From NCBI GenBank assembly GCA_018057825.1, contig JAGPCY010000012.1, positions 1 to 64,000 on the forward strand: a DNA stretch of 64,000 nucleotides, given 5' to 3'. This stretch comes from Kofleriaceae bacterium (GTDB taxonomy: Bacteria; Myxococcota_A; Polyangia; Haliangiales; Haliangiaceae). The position numbers and the translations under genes are program-made. Positions 23,968-33,815 of this stretch are shown piece after piece. The notes under the pieces are model-generated. The model did not search any database. It had not been told where the DNA came from and saw only the letters and a list, made by a program, of their open reading frames with translations. The first letter of the stretch is position 1; each line of letters begins with the position of its first letter.

Positions 23968-23980
23968 ACAAGTCCGCAGC

Positions 23981-25354
23981 ATGCTCGCCCCCGCCTCTGC
24001 CCTGACCGCCGAGGCGATCGCCGACCGGGTGACGACTGCCCCACGGTACACCAGTTACCCGCCGGCCACCGCCTTCACGCCCGTGCCGCCGACCCTCGCG
24101 GTCGACGAGCTCGCCCGCCTCGGCCGTGAGCAGCGGCCGGTGTCGCTCTACGTCCACGTGCCGTTTTGCCGGTCGCTGTGCGCGTATTGCGGCTGCAACG
24201 TGACGATCAGCCGGGCGGTCCACCGCGGCGAGGGCTACGTCGACGCCCTGGCGACCGAGATGGTGCGGATCGCGGCGGGCCTCGGGCGCGCTCCGGTCAC
24301 CGAGGTGGCGCTCGGCGGCGGCTCGCCCAACTTCCTGACCCCCGCGGCGCTGACCAACCTGGCCGACGCTCTCGATCGCTACTTCGCGATCACCCCCGAC
24401 GCCCGCCGCTCGGTCGAGCTCGACCCTCGCGCGACCACGCCGGAGCAGGTCGATCTGCTCGCCGCCCGGGGATGGAACTCGCTGTCGGTCGGCGTCCAGG
24501 ACTTCGATCCGGAGGTCCAGTCGATCATCGGTCGGATCCAGAGCGTCGAAGAGACCCGGGCCTTGATCCACCGCGCCCGCGCCGCCGGGATCACCGATCT
24601 GAACATCGACCTCATCTACGGCCTGCCCAAGCAGACCGAGGCGTCGCTGGCGGCCACGATCGATCACGTCGTCGCCCTGGCCCCCGACCGCATCGCGCTG
24701 TTCGGCTACGCCCACGTCCCCGACCTGCGGCCGCAGCAGCGCCTCCTCGAGAAGCGCAGCCGCCTGCCCGACCGCTACGAGCGGGCCGGGCTCCTCCTGG
24801 GCGCGGCCGCGCGCCTGACCGCCGCCGGCTACCGCCAGATCGGCCTCGATCACTTCACCAAGCCGGGCTCGCGCCTGGCCCAGGCCGCCGACGCCGGCAC
24901 GCTGACCCGCAACTTCCAGGGCTACAGCGAGAAGCTCGCCGAGGCCATCATCGGCCTGGGCGCGTCGGCGATCTCGTCGACCGAGCGGGCCCACTGGCAG
25001 AACCACGCCGACCTCGACGACTGGGCGGCCGCGCTCGAGGGCGGCCAGCTCCCGGTGGCGCGCGGCATCGCCCTGTCGTTCGACGACCGGGTCCGCGGCG
25101 ACGTCATCACCGAGCTGATGTGCACCGGCTCGGTCGATCTGGCCGCGGTCGGTCGGCGCTGGAACCTCGAGGCCGATCGCTACTTCAGCGACGTCCTCGG
25201 CGAGCTGGCCGCCGACGACGCCCTGGTCCACTACGACCCCGAGCGCCAGCACCTCGAGGCCACCGACCTCGGCCGGATCTTGGTCCGGAACGTGTGCATG
25301 CGGTTCGATCGCTACCTGCCGGTCAACGGCCGGCGCGGCTCGACGACGATCTAG
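23981..25354 (+). CDS. hemN: Oxygen-independent coproporphyrinogen III oxidase
   Basis: 457 residues, the standard HemN length. The N-terminal RYTSYPPATAF segment, radical-SAM motif CRSLCAYCGC (Cys63, Cys67, Cys70, Cys72) and GGGSPNFL are all diagnostic of HemN rather than HemW. It converts coproporphyrinogen III to protoporphyrinogen IX without O2, supplying haem under microaerobic conditions. It is divergent from the sigma-54 activator and close to the haem-rich cbb3 oxidase genes. Confidence 0.95.
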   Translation: MLAPASALTAEAIADRVTTAPRYTSYPPATAFTPVPPTLAVDELARLGREQRPVSLYVHVPFCRSLCAYCGCNVTISRAVHRGEGYVDALATEMVRIAAGLGRAPVTEVALGGGSPNFLTPAALTNLADALDRYFAITPDARRSVELDPRATTPEQVDLLAARGWNSLSVGVQDFDPEVQSIIGRIQSVEETRALIHRARAAGITDLNIDLIYGLPKQTEASLAATIDHVVALAPDRIALFGYAHVPDLRPQQRLLEKRSRLPDRYERAGLLLGAAARLTAAGYRQIGLDHFTKPGSRLAQAADAGTLTRNFQGYSEKLAEAIIGLGASAISSTERAHWQNHADLDDWAAALEGGQLPVARGIALSFDDRVRGDVITELMCTGSVDLAAVGRRWNLEADRYFSDVLGELAADDALVHYDPERQHLEATDLGRILVRNVCMRFDRYLPVNGRRGSTTI

Positions 25355-25417
25355 GGCCACGACCGACCTGTTCAACCTCGAGCCCGAGCGCGGCGCCATC
25401 GCCCGCGGAGAACGACC

Positions 25418-25603
25418 ATGGAAGACCTCCTGCCAGCCCCCACGGCCCTTTCGACCAGCGACGTGGTCGCCGATGTTGTCGCCGATGCGATCGCCGACGC
25501 CGCCCCCGCGGGCTCGACCTTCCTGATCGGTGTCGAGGTCTGCCTTTGGACCGTGTATCTGTGCGGCGCGATCATGGTGATGGTCGTCGTGATGATGCAG
25601 TAG
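25418..25603 (+). CDS. Small single-span membrane protein
   Basis: 61 residues. An acidic, Ala-Asp-rich N-terminus is followed by a long hydrophobic C-terminal helix (about 34-60, ending in a Met/Val tract). GGAGAA lies about eight bases before the ATG, a usable ribosome-binding site. No family recognised; could be a membrane regulator or stress peptide. Downstream of hemN by 63 bases and probably read through from it. Confidence 0.5.
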   Translation: MEDLLPAPTALSTSDVVADVVADAIADAAPAGSTFLIGVEVCLWTVYLCGAIMVMVVVMMQ

Positions 25604-25638
25604 CGACCGCCCGCGCGAGTTGTGCTCTTATCCGGGCC

Positions 25639-26904
25639 ATGGACGCGCCCGCGCCGGCCCTGGTGGTGTCGGCCACCAGGGCCACCTGGCTGGCCACCCA
25701 CGGCAACCACCCGAACCTGGTCCGGGTGCTCGGGGTCCATCACGTCGCGACCGGCCCGCGCCTCATGCTCGAGCAGGTCCCGGGGCGCGATCTGGCGGCG
25801 CTCATCGACGCCGCCTTCCCCGAGCGCCTCGACCTCGCCATCGTCCTGGCGATCGCGCGCGATTGTGCGCGGGGCCTGCACTACCTGCACGAGCTTCGCG
25901 ATCAGCGCGGCACCGCGGTCCGCCTGGTCCATGCCGGCCTGGCGCCCGCCCTCATCACCGTCGGCTTCGACGGGACGGCCCGGGTCGCTGGCCTCGAGCT
26001 TCTGTGCGCGACCCGGGGACGACCGCCGCCGGACCCGCGCTACGCCGCCCCGGAGCAAGGGATCGCGGGCGAGGCGGTCGACCGCCGCGCCGACGTCTTC
26101 GCGCTGGCCGCGGTGATCCTGCGCGCCGCCTGTGGGCTGGCCCTGCGCGACGGCGCGATGCCGGTGCCGACCTCCCAGGCGGTGCCCTACGTGCCGCAGT
26201 CCGTCGAGGACGTGCTGCGCCGAGCGCTGGCGCGCGAGCCGGCGCGCCGCCCGGGCAGCGCCGAGGAGCTGCGCGCCGCCCTCGAGGGCTGCGTCGTGCG
26301 CGAGGGCCTGGGCGCGACCCCGGATCAGGTGGCGCTGGCGGTGTCGCGGCTCCTGCCCGACCTGCCGCCGCCGGCGGCCCCCCTGCCGCCCCGCCCCGAT
26401 CAGAGCCTGTGGGCCGGCGGGCGACCGGCCGGCGCTCCAGCCTGGATGCCGGTCGAGTCGGTGGTCGAGACCCGCGAGCCGACCTCGGCCAGCGGCTTCG
26501 ACGTGATCTCGGTGGTCGTGCCGCGCCGGACCCTGCCGCCGACCGGCGCCCCGGCGGTGCCGACCGCGGCCCCGGCGGCGCCGACCCTGGCGGTGGCGCC
26601 CCTCGACGAGGCCACGGCGATCGCGCCGGTCCCGGTGGCGCCGAGGACCAGCCCTCCACCCGAGCCGCTCGCGCCGATGCCGATCGCGCCGATGCCGCCA
26701 GAGCCGGCCTTCGCGTACCCGCCGGTCCCGCCGGCGCCGCCCGAGCCGGCCTTCGCGTACCCGCCGGTCGCGGGCCTCTTGCCGGTCGCGCTACCGCCGC
26801 CGCCGCCGCCCCGTCGGCTGTTCACCGATCCGCTGTTCCTCGTCGGTGGCGGCCTGGTGCTGTTCTTCGCCGCTCTGGTGATCGCCTACCTCGCCACGGG
26901 TTGA
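25639..26904 (+). CDS. Truncated membrane-anchored pseudokinase
   Basis: 421 residues resembling the body of a Ser/Thr kinase from the alphaC region ([16 protein letters not shown]) through the C-lobe ([20 protein letters not shown]). The glycine loop and catalytic Lys are absent, the catalytic loop reads [10 protein letters not shown] with no HRD Asp, and DFG is replaced by VAGLEL. A Pro/Ala-rich linker and one C-terminal membrane segment (about 395-417) follow. It cannot be catalytically active in the usual way; a scaffold or adapter role for the active kinases is plausible. The frame is open further upstream, but there is no N-lobe sequence there. Confidence 0.75.
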   Translation: MDAPAPALVVSATRATWLATHGNHPNLVRVLGVHHVATGPRLMLEQVPGRDLAALIDAAFPERLDLAIVLAIARDCARGLHYLHELRDQRGTAVRLVHAGLAPALITVGFDGTARVAGLELLCATRGRPPPDPRYAAPEQGIAGEAVDRRADVFALAAVILRAACGLALRDGAMPVPTSQAVPYVPQSVEDVLRRALAREPARRPGSAEELRAALEGCVVREGLGATPDQVALAVSRLLPDLPPPAAPLPPRPDQSLWAGGRPAGAPAWMPVESVVETREPTSASGFDVISVVVPRRTLPPTGAPAVPTAAPAAPTLAVAPLDEATAIAPVPVAPRTSPPPEPLAPMPIAPMPPEPAFAYPPVPPAPPEPAFAYPPVAGLLPVALPPPPPPRRLFTDPLFLVGGGLVLFFAALVIAYLATG

Positions 26905-26909
26905 GCGAC

Positions 26910-27084
<175 letters not shown>

Positions 27085-27210
27085 GCCGCTGTGCAGGAAC
27101 CGCACAGCCCGTGGGCCGGCGCACCCCGTGGCGTCACGCCCATCGCCGCCAGGTGACGACGCGGTTACAATCGTGAACTCATCGGTCACGTCGATCCATC
27201 TCGAGGAGCC

Positions 27211-27900
27211 ATGCCCCACCTCCGCTTGCGCGCCGCCGCTCTGTGCCTCGCCCTCACCGCCGCCTGCGGCGACGACGCCGCCACCCCCGACGGAGGTGGA
27301 CCGGTGGTCTGCACCGCGCCGGCCAGCACTCGCTACCTGCCGCTAGCGGTCGGCGCGTCCTGGAACTACCGGGTCACGCCGTTGGTCGGGGCGCCCGAGA
27401 CCAAGGCCTCGACGGTGGAGGCCAAGGAGGACGTCGGCGGCGCCAAGGCCGGGATCACCGCGTATCGGGTCCGCACCGCCAAGCTCGACGGCGCGACCGT
27501 AAGCTGGCAGGAGGATCGCTGCACCAGCATCACCCGCCACCGCGAGCAGACCTTCGACCTGAACAACATCCGGAACGTCGACACGATCTACACGCCCGAC
27601 AAGATCCGCATCGACGAGACCCCGGCCCACACCGCGATGGGAGCGAGCTGGCAGGTCTCCTTCACCGAGGTCACGACCGACGCCGCCAACATGACGACGA
27701 CCGTCGCCAAGACCGAGACCTGGACGGTCGAGGCGGTCGCCGAGTCGGTCACCGTGCCGGCCGGCACCTTCACCGCGCTGCGCCTGCGCAAGACCACCTC
27801 GGGCGCCGCCGACAAGATGTACTGGTTCGTCCAGGGCGTCGGCAAGGTCAAGGAGACCGGGGACCAGACCGAGGAGCTGGTCTCGTATACCCTGCCGTGA
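27211..27900 (+). CDS. Lipoprotein, unknown function
   Basis: 229 residues with a signal peptide ending at lipobox LTAAC. A beta-rich mature domain includes [15 protein letters not shown] and [17 protein letters not shown], the pattern of predicted periplasmic lipoproteins that begin with a 'PLAVGNSWTY'-like motif. GAGGAG six bases before the ATG and an upstream TACAAT make this one of the few clearly leadered genes here. Ends four bases before the DUF4956 gene. Confidence 0.78.
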   Translation: MPHLRLRAAALCLALTAACGDDAATPDGGGPVVCTAPASTRYLPLAVGASWNYRVTPLVGAPETKASTVEAKEDVGGAKAGITAYRVRTAKLDGATVSWQEDRCTSITRHREQTFDLNNIRNVDTIYTPDKIRIDETPAHTAMGASWQVSFTEVTTDAANMTTTVAKTETWTVEAVAESVTVPAGTFTALRLRKTTSGAADKMYWFVQGVGKVKETGDQTEELVSYTLP

Positions 27901-27904
27901 TCGC

Positions 27905-28570
27905 ATGAACCCTCTCCTCGCCGACGCCGGCGCCGCCTCGTCGGCCGCCGATGCGCATCATCTCCTGGTCGTCGCCGAGCGGATCGGCGTGACCTTGGCC
28001 CTGGCCGGGTTCCTCGCCTACCGCCCGTGGCGCGCGCTCCTGCGCCGCCCCGGCGTCGGCCACGAGATCGCCCAGGCCCAGATCCTCATCGCCATCGCCG
28101 GCGCGATCATGGTCGCGATCATCGGCGACAACGTCGCCCGGGCCTTCGGTCTGGTCGGCCTGGGCGGGCTCATCCGGTTCCGCTCCGGCATCAAGGACAC
28201 CCGCGACGCCGCGGTGATGTTCAGCATGATCGGCGTCGGCATGGCCTGTGGCCTCGGGCTGTTCGAGGTCGCCGGGGTGGCGACCGCGTGCGTGGCCGCG
28301 ACCGCCCTGGCCTTCGACGCCCTGACCTCGGTAGCCGCCGACACCTATCGGGTCACGCTGACCGTCGACGACGCCGCGGTCGCCGGGCCGCAGCTCGCGG
28401 CCGCGCTGCCCGCCGCCCGCGTGGTCACCATGCCGATCGCCGGCGACGGACCCCACCAGATCGTGGTCGAGCTACCGGATCGGGTGCCGGTCGACGCTGC
28501 GGCCCTGGGGCGACGGCTGACCGCCGGTGGCCTGTCCGGCCTGCGCGCGGTGGAGGTCGAAGATGCGTAG
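27905..28570 (+). CDS. DUF4956 family membrane protein
   Basis: 221 residues with four predicted membrane spans. The diagnostic stretch runs from AFGLVGLGGLIRFRSGI through KDTRDAAVMF, the DUF4956 signature, followed by a soluble C-terminal ferredoxin-like domain. The family often neighbours polyphosphate-polymerase (VTC) genes, but none is seen here. Its last eight bases overlap the porin-like gene, so they are coupled. Confidence 0.8.
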   Translation: MNPLLADAGAASSAADAHHLLVVAERIGVTLALAGFLAYRPWRALLRRPGVGHEIAQAQILIAIAGAIMVAIIGDNVARAFGLVGLGGLIRFRSGIKDTRDAAVMFSMIGVGMACGLGLFEVAGVATACVAATALAFDALTSVAADTYRVTLTVDDAAVAGPQLAAALPAARVVTMPIAGDGPHQIVVELPDRVPVDAAALGRRLTAGGLSGLRAVEVEDA

Positions 28571-29732
28571 CGCGACGCTCGCGGCGGCCCTCGCCCTGAC
28601 CGCGGCCGGGGCCATCGGCTCAGCCCGCGGCGACGACGGCGGCGACGACAGCGGCGACGGCGACCGCGAGGAGGACGCGGCCCGAGCCCTGGCCAAAGCC
28701 AAGAAGGCCAAGAAGGAGGCCAAGGCCGAGGCCGGTCAGACCGTCGAGGTCCACGGCCGGGTGTTCGCGCGGATGACCGCGAGCCGCGAGGAGACCGTGC
28801 TCGGCACGACCCCGTGGACCTCGAGCCTCGACCTGGCCAGCGCCCGGATCGGGATCGACTACCAGTGGCGCAAGCGAGTCCGGGCCAAGGTCAGCATGGA
28901 GGCGCGCGGCAGCGTGCGCGACGCCTTCGTCGAGGTGCCGCTGGGCGATGGCCTGCGGCTGCGGGCCGGGCGGATGCGGCTGCCGATCGGCGCCCTCGAG
29001 CAGACCTCGGCCTGGACCCTGCCGACGATCGAGCGTGGCCTGGTCGCGGCGGTCCTGTCCGACGGCGTCGGCCTGACCGGCCGGCGCGACGGCGTCGAGC
29101 TGCGCTGGCGCGGCGACGGCGCCTGGCGACCGACCGTGACCCTGGCGGCGGCCCAGGGAGTAAACGTCCTGGGCGACGATCTGGTCGGCCCGGTCGAGGA
29201 CGGCGGCGCGATCACCGTGGCGGCCCGGGTCGCGGTCGAGCCGTGCCCGATGTACCGCGTCGCCCTGGTCGGCGCCTCGCGGGCCTACAACGCCGGCGCC
29301 GACGTGGCGCGCTACTGGAGCGCCACTCTCGAGGCCGAGGTCGATCTCGAGGCCATCGGCCGCGGGTTCCGGCTGTGGGGCGACGCCACCTACGGCACTG
29401 CGCACTTCGGCGACGCCACGGTCGGCGATCCCGATCGCGGGTTCCTGGCGGGCGAGGTCGCCGCCGGCTATCGCCTGGGCGGTCGCGACGGCGGCGCGCC
29501 GTACGTCGAGCCCTTCGTCGGCGCCGGATGGCTGAACCCGATCACCGATCGCGCGCGGGACGACGTCGCCGAGGTGGTGGTCGGGGTCGCCGGCGGTCGG
29601 TGGAAGCGCTGGCGGGTCCAGGCGCAGGTCGCGTACCAGAACGCCAAGGCGCTGCGGCCGGCCGGGTTGCTCGGCACCACCGACGTCAACGACAAGCTGA
29701 CCGCGACCACCCAGCTCGGCGCGGCGTTCTAG
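28563..29732 (+). CDS. Outer-membrane porin-like beta-barrel
   Basis: 389 residues: signal peptide ending near SARGDD, an acidic/Lys-rich coiled N-terminal segment (about 25-55) and a series of amphipathic strands ending in the outer-membrane signature ...LGAAF with terminal Phe. The strand pattern (DYQWRKRVRAKVSMEARG, LRLRAGRMRLPIG) resembles phosphate-selective porins O/P. Probably a substrate channel in the outer membrane. Start ATG overlaps the DUF4956 gene. Confidence 0.75.
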   Translation: MRSATLAAALALTAAGAIGSARGDDGGDDSGDGDREEDAARALAKAKKAKKEAKAEAGQTVEVHGRVFARMTASREETVLGTTPWTSSLDLASARIGIDYQWRKRVRAKVSMEARGSVRDAFVEVPLGDGLRLRAGRMRLPIGALEQTSAWTLPTIERGLVAAVLSDGVGLTGRRDGVELRWRGDGAWRPTVTLAAAQGVNVLGDDLVGPVEDGGAITVAARVAVEPCPMYRVALVGASRAYNAGADVARYWSATLEAEVDLEAIGRGFRLWGDATYGTAHFGDATVGDPDRGFLAGEVAAGYRLGGRDGGAPYVEPFVGAGWLNPITDRARDDVAEVVVGVAGGRWKRWRVQAQVAYQNAKALRPAGLLGTTDVNDKLTATTQLGAAF

Positions 29733-29895
29733 GTCGGCCTCGGCCTCGGTCTCGGCCTCGGCCTCGGCCTCGGTCTCGGACTCGGTCTCGGTCTCCGTCT
29801 CGGCCTCGGTCTCGGTCTCGGACTCGGTCTCGGTCTCGGTCTCCGTCCTCCGCCTCGCCCCCGCCCTCGCCTCCTCCTCCTCCCTCCGCCTCGCA
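29733..29895. repeat. Hexamer array 5 (GGNYTC)
   Basis: Begins at the base after the porin-like stop and degrades into a CCTCC/CGCCTC tract. The final 50 bases before the next gene hold TACGAT (29934-29939). Confidence 0.9.
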
Positions 29896-29933
29896 GCCCA
29901 TCGCGTCGCTCACCGCCCGCCGCGGCGGCGGTG

Positions 29934-29939
29934 TACGAT
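29934..29939 (+). promoter_or_regulatory. -10 element before 29948
   Basis: TACGAT ends eight bases before the GTG start, consistent with a leaderless transcript. No clear -35. Confidence 0.4.
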
Positions 29940-29947
29940 CTCGCCGC

Positions 29948-31372
29948 GTGACGCGCGTGGTCCTGGCGCTGGTCGACATCGGCCTCGCGATCCCGATCCA
30001 GGAGGGTCTCGAGCGGCAGGGACTCGACGTCCGCTGGTCGGCGGCCGGCGCGGCGGGCCCCTCGACCGACCTGGGCCCGGCGCCCGACGTCGTCGTGGTC
30101 GACGCTGACGGAGAGGCCACCGCGGTCGTCGCGGCGGTCGCGGCCTGGCGCGCCCTCGATCCGCCGCCCGGGATCCTGGCCCTGGGCCTGACCGCATCGG
30201 CGCCGGCGACCGCGGGCCAGGCCCGGGTCGCGTTGGCCTCGCCCAACGCCAGGCCTCCCGAGCTGGTGGCGGCGATCGAGCGCGCGGCCCAGCTGCGCCT
30301 GGCCGCCGGCCTGGGGCCGGCCCTCGCGCGGCGCGCCCTGGGGCTGCCGGCCGACGCCGACGACGGCGCGGTGATCGCGGCGGCGCGCACCGTCGACGTC
30401 GAGCTGGCCCGGGCGGCGCTGCGCTGGCACGCCCAGGACTACGTCACCGCGACCGCCCGGGTCACCGAGCTGCGGGCGGCGCGCGCGCTGGTGGTGCCCG
30501 AGATCGAGGTCCTGACCCATCTGTCCGGAACCCGGACACTTCAGGCGGTGGTCAAGGCCGGGCCCCTCGACGCCTTCGCCACCGCCCGGCTGTGCTGGGC
30601 GCTGGCCTCGATCGGCGCGGTCGTGTTGTCGCCCGAGCCGATCGACCTGGCGACCGCGCCGCGCCGCGGCCTGGCCGAGCTGCGCGCCCACCTGGCGGCG
30701 CGCGAGGCCCGCCTGGCCCGGGCCACGCTGTACGACGTCCTCGAGGTGACGCCGGCGGTCGACACCGAGGAGCTCATGCTGGCGGTGCGCCTCCTCGAGT
30801 GGCGCTACGGCCTGGCCGCGGCGAGCGCCTACGATCTCGGCGATCGCGCCGCCTTGGTCGCCCCGACCTGGGCGCTGATCGAACGCGCCAAGCAGGTGCT
30901 CCTCGATCTCGCGACGCGCGGTCGCTACAACGACTGGCTGCGCGAGCACTGGAGCGAGGTCACCACCACCTGGGCCAAGGACGCCGGCGCGGTCGCGGCC
31001 GGCGCCGAGGCCTTCGCCCGGGCCCAACACGCGCTGGCCAAGGGCGATCCGCACCGCGCGCTGTCCGAGGCCGCGACCGCCGCTCGCCATCACCCCGGCC
31101 ACCCCGACTACGAGACCGGGTTGTGCTGGGCCCGCTATCGGGTCGAGGTCATCGGAGGAGCCGAGGCCGGCGCCGCCGCCAAGCGCGAGCGCGCCGCCGC
31201 CACCGCCGCCACCCGCGGCGTCCGCCCCTGGCCCCGCGCGCTGGTCGCGCTGGCGCTCCTGTGCATCGCCGATCGCGATCCCGAGGCCGCGCGCTGGCAC
31301 CTGCGCGAGGTCCTGGCGATCGACCCGCACTCGCCGGCGGCCCGCCAGCTCATGACGCGCCTGGGCGGGTGA
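29948..31372 (+). CDS. Receiver-like / J-like / TPR protein
   Basis: 474 residues from GTG. Residues 1-100 look like a degenerate receiver fold (LALVDIGLAIPIQEGLE, DVVVVDADGEAT) without a convincing phosphoacceptor site. The middle region has a helical DUF4388-like segment, and around residue 265 a J-domain-like helix (ATLYDVLEVTPAVDTEEL) lacking HPD. The C-terminus has TPR helices and a hydrophobic stretch. A related gene lies at 46644, where HPD is intact. Probable regulatory or chaperone-adapter protein; function not known. Confidence 0.6.
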   Translation: MTRVVLALVDIGLAIPIQEGLERQGLDVRWSAAGAAGPSTDLGPAPDVVVVDADGEATAVVAAVAAWRALDPPPGILALGLTASAPATAGQARVALASPNARPPELVAAIERAAQLRLAAGLGPALARRALGLPADADDGAVIAAARTVDVELARAALRWHAQDYVTATARVTELRAARALVVPEIEVLTHLSGTRTLQAVVKAGPLDAFATARLCWALASIGAVVLSPEPIDLATAPRRGLAELRAHLAAREARLARATLYDVLEVTPAVDTEELMLAVRLLEWRYGLAAASAYDLGDRAALVAPTWALIERAKQVLLDLATRGRYNDWLREHWSEVTTTWAKDAGAVAAGAEAFARAQHALAKGDPHRALSEAATAARHHPGHPDYETGLCWARYRVEVIGGAEAGAAAKRERAAATAATRGVRPWPRALVALALLCIADRDPEAARWHLREVLAIDPHSPAARQLMTRLGG

Positions 31373-31397
31373 CCGCGCCGAGGCGCGCGACCGTCGC

Positions 31398-32537
31398 TCA
31401 GCCGTGGCCGCGGCGCCAGGTCTCGATCAGCAGCTCGAGCAGGGCGTCGTCGTCGAGGACGCGCCAGACCCAGGCCACCACCGCCAGCCCGACCGCGGCC
31501 AGGACGGCGAGCCGGATCCCGAGCGGCGGGCGCCCGAGGGCTCGGGCCACCGCGGCGGTCACCCAGGTGATGACCAGCGCGCCGAGCGACAGCCGCAGGA
31601 CCGCGGCCGCGGCCAGCGGGTTGCCAGCCTCGGCGACGACGATGAGGCCGAGCGCCACCGGGGCCTGATAGATCACCTCGACCGGCGGCGGCCACAGCAG
31701 ACGCCGACCACCGGCGCGCCGGCGGCGCCACAGGATCACGGCCGCCAGCGCGGCCAGGGCCAGCAAGACGCCGCGCGCGACCGCGCCGAGGGTGCGGCGG
31801 GTCTGGCGCCGCGCGAGGTCGGCCAGGGCCTCATCCCGGGCCGCGGCCGCCACCGGATCGGGCGGCACCAGGGCGCGCAGCCGCCCGCGCGCGCCGTCGA
31901 GATCGCCACGATCGGCGGCCAGCCGCGCCAGGGCCAGCTCGGCGCGGAACGCCTCGGCCGGCGCGATCGCGCGCGCGCGGGCCTGCGCCAGCCAGGTCGC
32001 GGCCCGGGCCCGCGACCCGATCCGCGACCACGCCTCGCCCAGGGCCAGCGCGGTGCGCGACCACGGCGGATAGCCCGGATGGTCGTCGAGCACGCCGCCG
32101 AGCGCGGTCAACGCGGCCGTCGGATCGTCGGCGGCTGCGGCCGCCGCCAGCAGGCGTTCGACCTCGGCCGCGACCCGATCGAAGGCGCCGTCGTCGCCAC
32201 CGGTGGCGGCCAGCGCGTCGAGCCGGGCCTGGGCCCGCCGGGCCAGGCGACTGTGGGGATGATCGGCGACCAGGCGGGCCCACAGCGCGCGCGCCGCGGC
32301 GCGATCGCCGCCGACCTCGGCCAGGGCGGCGGCCTCGGCCAGCGCGTCATCGGCCCAGACCCCGGTCGGCGCGCGCGCCGCCAGGGCCTCGAACCCAGCC
32401 CGGGCACCGGCGGCGTCTCCCGCGGCCAGCCGCGCCGCCGCCGCCGCGAACGCCTGCTGATCGGCGCCGTCGTCGGCGCCGGCCGAGCGCGCCAGGCCGA
32501 GCACCACCGCGGCCGCGACCAGCGCGCGTCGGATCAC
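31398..32537 (-). CDS. Exported TPR protein with C-terminal membrane spans
   Basis: 379 residues from GTG. Signal peptide ending ARSAGADD, about six TPR-like helical pairs (25-240), then three or four membrane spans (from LGAVARGVLLALAALAAV). Large periplasmic TPR domain probably mediates protein contacts. The start overlaps the phosphoesterase stop by four bases (GTGA), so it is its downstream operon partner. Confidence 0.7.
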   Translation of the reverse strand: MIRRALVAAAVVLGLARSAGADDGADQQAFAAAAARLAAGDAAGARAGFEALAARAPTGVWADDALAEAAALAEVGGDRAAARALWARLVADHPHSRLARRAQARLDALAATGGDDGAFDRVAAEVERLLAAAAAADDPTAALTALGGVLDDHPGYPPWSRTALALGEAWSRIGSRARAATWLAQARARAIAPAEAFRAELALARLAADRGDLDGARGRLRALVPPDPVAAAARDEALADLARRQTRRTLGAVARGVLLALAALAAVILWRRRRAGGRRLLWPPPVEVIYQAPVALGLIVVAEAGNPLAAAAVLRLSLGALVITWVTAAVARALGRPPLGIRLAVLAAVGLAVVAWVWRVLDDDALLELLIETWRRGHG

Positions 32538-33808
32538 GGCTTGACCAGCGCGAAGCGATCGAGCTCGACGCCGTCTTGATCGAAGGCCTCGACCTGCAAC
32601 AAGCCCGGGCGGACCCGGACCAGCGCCGCGTGATGGACTGACGCCGCCACCGCGGTCCACGGCCCGGTGCCGACCTCGTAGAGCGGAGCGCCGGCGCCAC
32701 CCGACACCAGATAGACCGGCCCGCCCGCGCCCGGCGCATCGCCGCGCATCGGGTGGGTGCGCTCGTAGCTGTGCTCGTGACCGTTGATCACCAGCTCGAC
32801 CCCGGCGGCCTCGAACAGCGGGGCCCAGCTCGCGCGCAGCCCGAGATCCGAGCCGTGAAACGACGCCGAGTACAGCGGGCGATGGTGGTTGACGATGGTC
32901 CACGGCGCGCGCGGCGTCTGCGCCAGGGCCCGGGTGAGAAACGATCGGATCGCGCCGTCCAGCCGCGCCGGGTCATCGGGCGAGTCGTTGACGGTGATGA
33001 GGCGGATCGGCCCGTAGTCGAGGACGTAGTGCTCCTCGTCGCCGGGCAGCGCGAACTGGGCGTAGTGGTTGACCGCGCCGACCTCGTGATTGCCGTGGGC
33101 CGCGGCGATCGGCACCCGGGCCAAGAGCGGCTCACCGGCGGCGAAGAACGCGTCCCACTCCGGCTGGAGCTGCCCGAGCAGCACCGCGTCGCCGCTCCAC
33201 ACCACCAGGTCGGGTGCGCGGGCCACCAGCTCGAGGGCCAGCCGGCCCCAGACGTCGTAGCCGCCGCGGCTATCGCCGGCGACCGCGATCGTGATCTCGC
33301 CGTCAGGGCTGGGCTCCGGCGCGGTGCGGAACTCGTAGATCGGCGAGGTCGCGCCCCCCGACTCGATCTGATAGCGGTACGCGGTGTCGGGCGCGAGGTC
33401 GCACAAGTGGGCCTCGTGCATCCGCACGACGTCGCCGTTGCCGAAGTTGGTGACGTACGAGAACGTCAGCGCCGCGACCTCGCGGTCGAGATCGACGACG
33501 CCGTAGCGGACCCGACCGGCGGTGGTGACCTCGTCGACGGTCCGCCAGCCGATCGCGATCGAGGTGCGGGGATCGCCGACCAGGCCGAGGCGGACCAGCC
33601 GAGGGGTCGGATCGGGGCCGAGCGCGTCGTCGCCCAGGCGCGGCGCGTCGGCGCCGAGCCGGGTCACGACCCGGTGGGCGCAGCCCGGCGGCGTGATCGA
33701 GCCGCCGCGCCGATCGGTCGACGCCAGCGGCGGGCCGAGGTTGTCGCCACAGGCGGCCGCGAACAGCGCGACCGTCGCCACCGCCGCGACCGCCGTCGCG
33801 CGGCTCAC
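32534..33808 (-). CDS. Purple-acid-phosphatase-like metallophosphoesterase lipoprotein
   Basis: 424 residues. GTG at 33808 gives a signal peptide ending at LFAAAC; a longer frame from 33847 overlaps the upstream gene and is less likely. An N-terminal fibronectin-like domain (YRYQIESG, FRTAPEPSP) precedes the metallophosphatase core: GDSRGG, WSGDAV, HGNHE, NHHRPLYS and NGHEHSYERT, all metal-binding motifs of purple acid phosphatases. Likely hydrolyses phosphate esters outside the cytoplasmic membrane. Seven bases separate it from the upstream lipase-like gene. Confidence 0.88.
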   Translation of the reverse strand: MSRATAVAAVATVALFAAACGDNLGPPLASTDRRGGSITPPGCAHRVVTRLGADAPRLGDDALGPDPTPRLVRLGLVGDPRTSIAIGWRTVDEVTTAGRVRYGVVDLDREVAALTFSYVTNFGNGDVVRMHEAHLCDLAPDTAYRYQIESGGATSPIYEFRTAPEPSPDGEITIAVAGDSRGGYDVWGRLALELVARAPDLVVWSGDAVLLGQLQPEWDAFFAAGEPLLARVPIAAAHGNHEVGAVNHYAQFALPGDEEHYVLDYGPIRLITVNDSPDDPARLDGAIRSFLTRALAQTPRAPWTIVNHHRPLYSASFHGSDLGLRASWAPLFEAAGVELVINGHEHSYERTHPMRGDAPGAGGPVYLVSGGAGAPLYEVGTGPWTAVAASVHHAALVRVRPGLLQVEAFDQDGVELDRFALVKP

Positions 33809-33815
33809 CCGCGGC

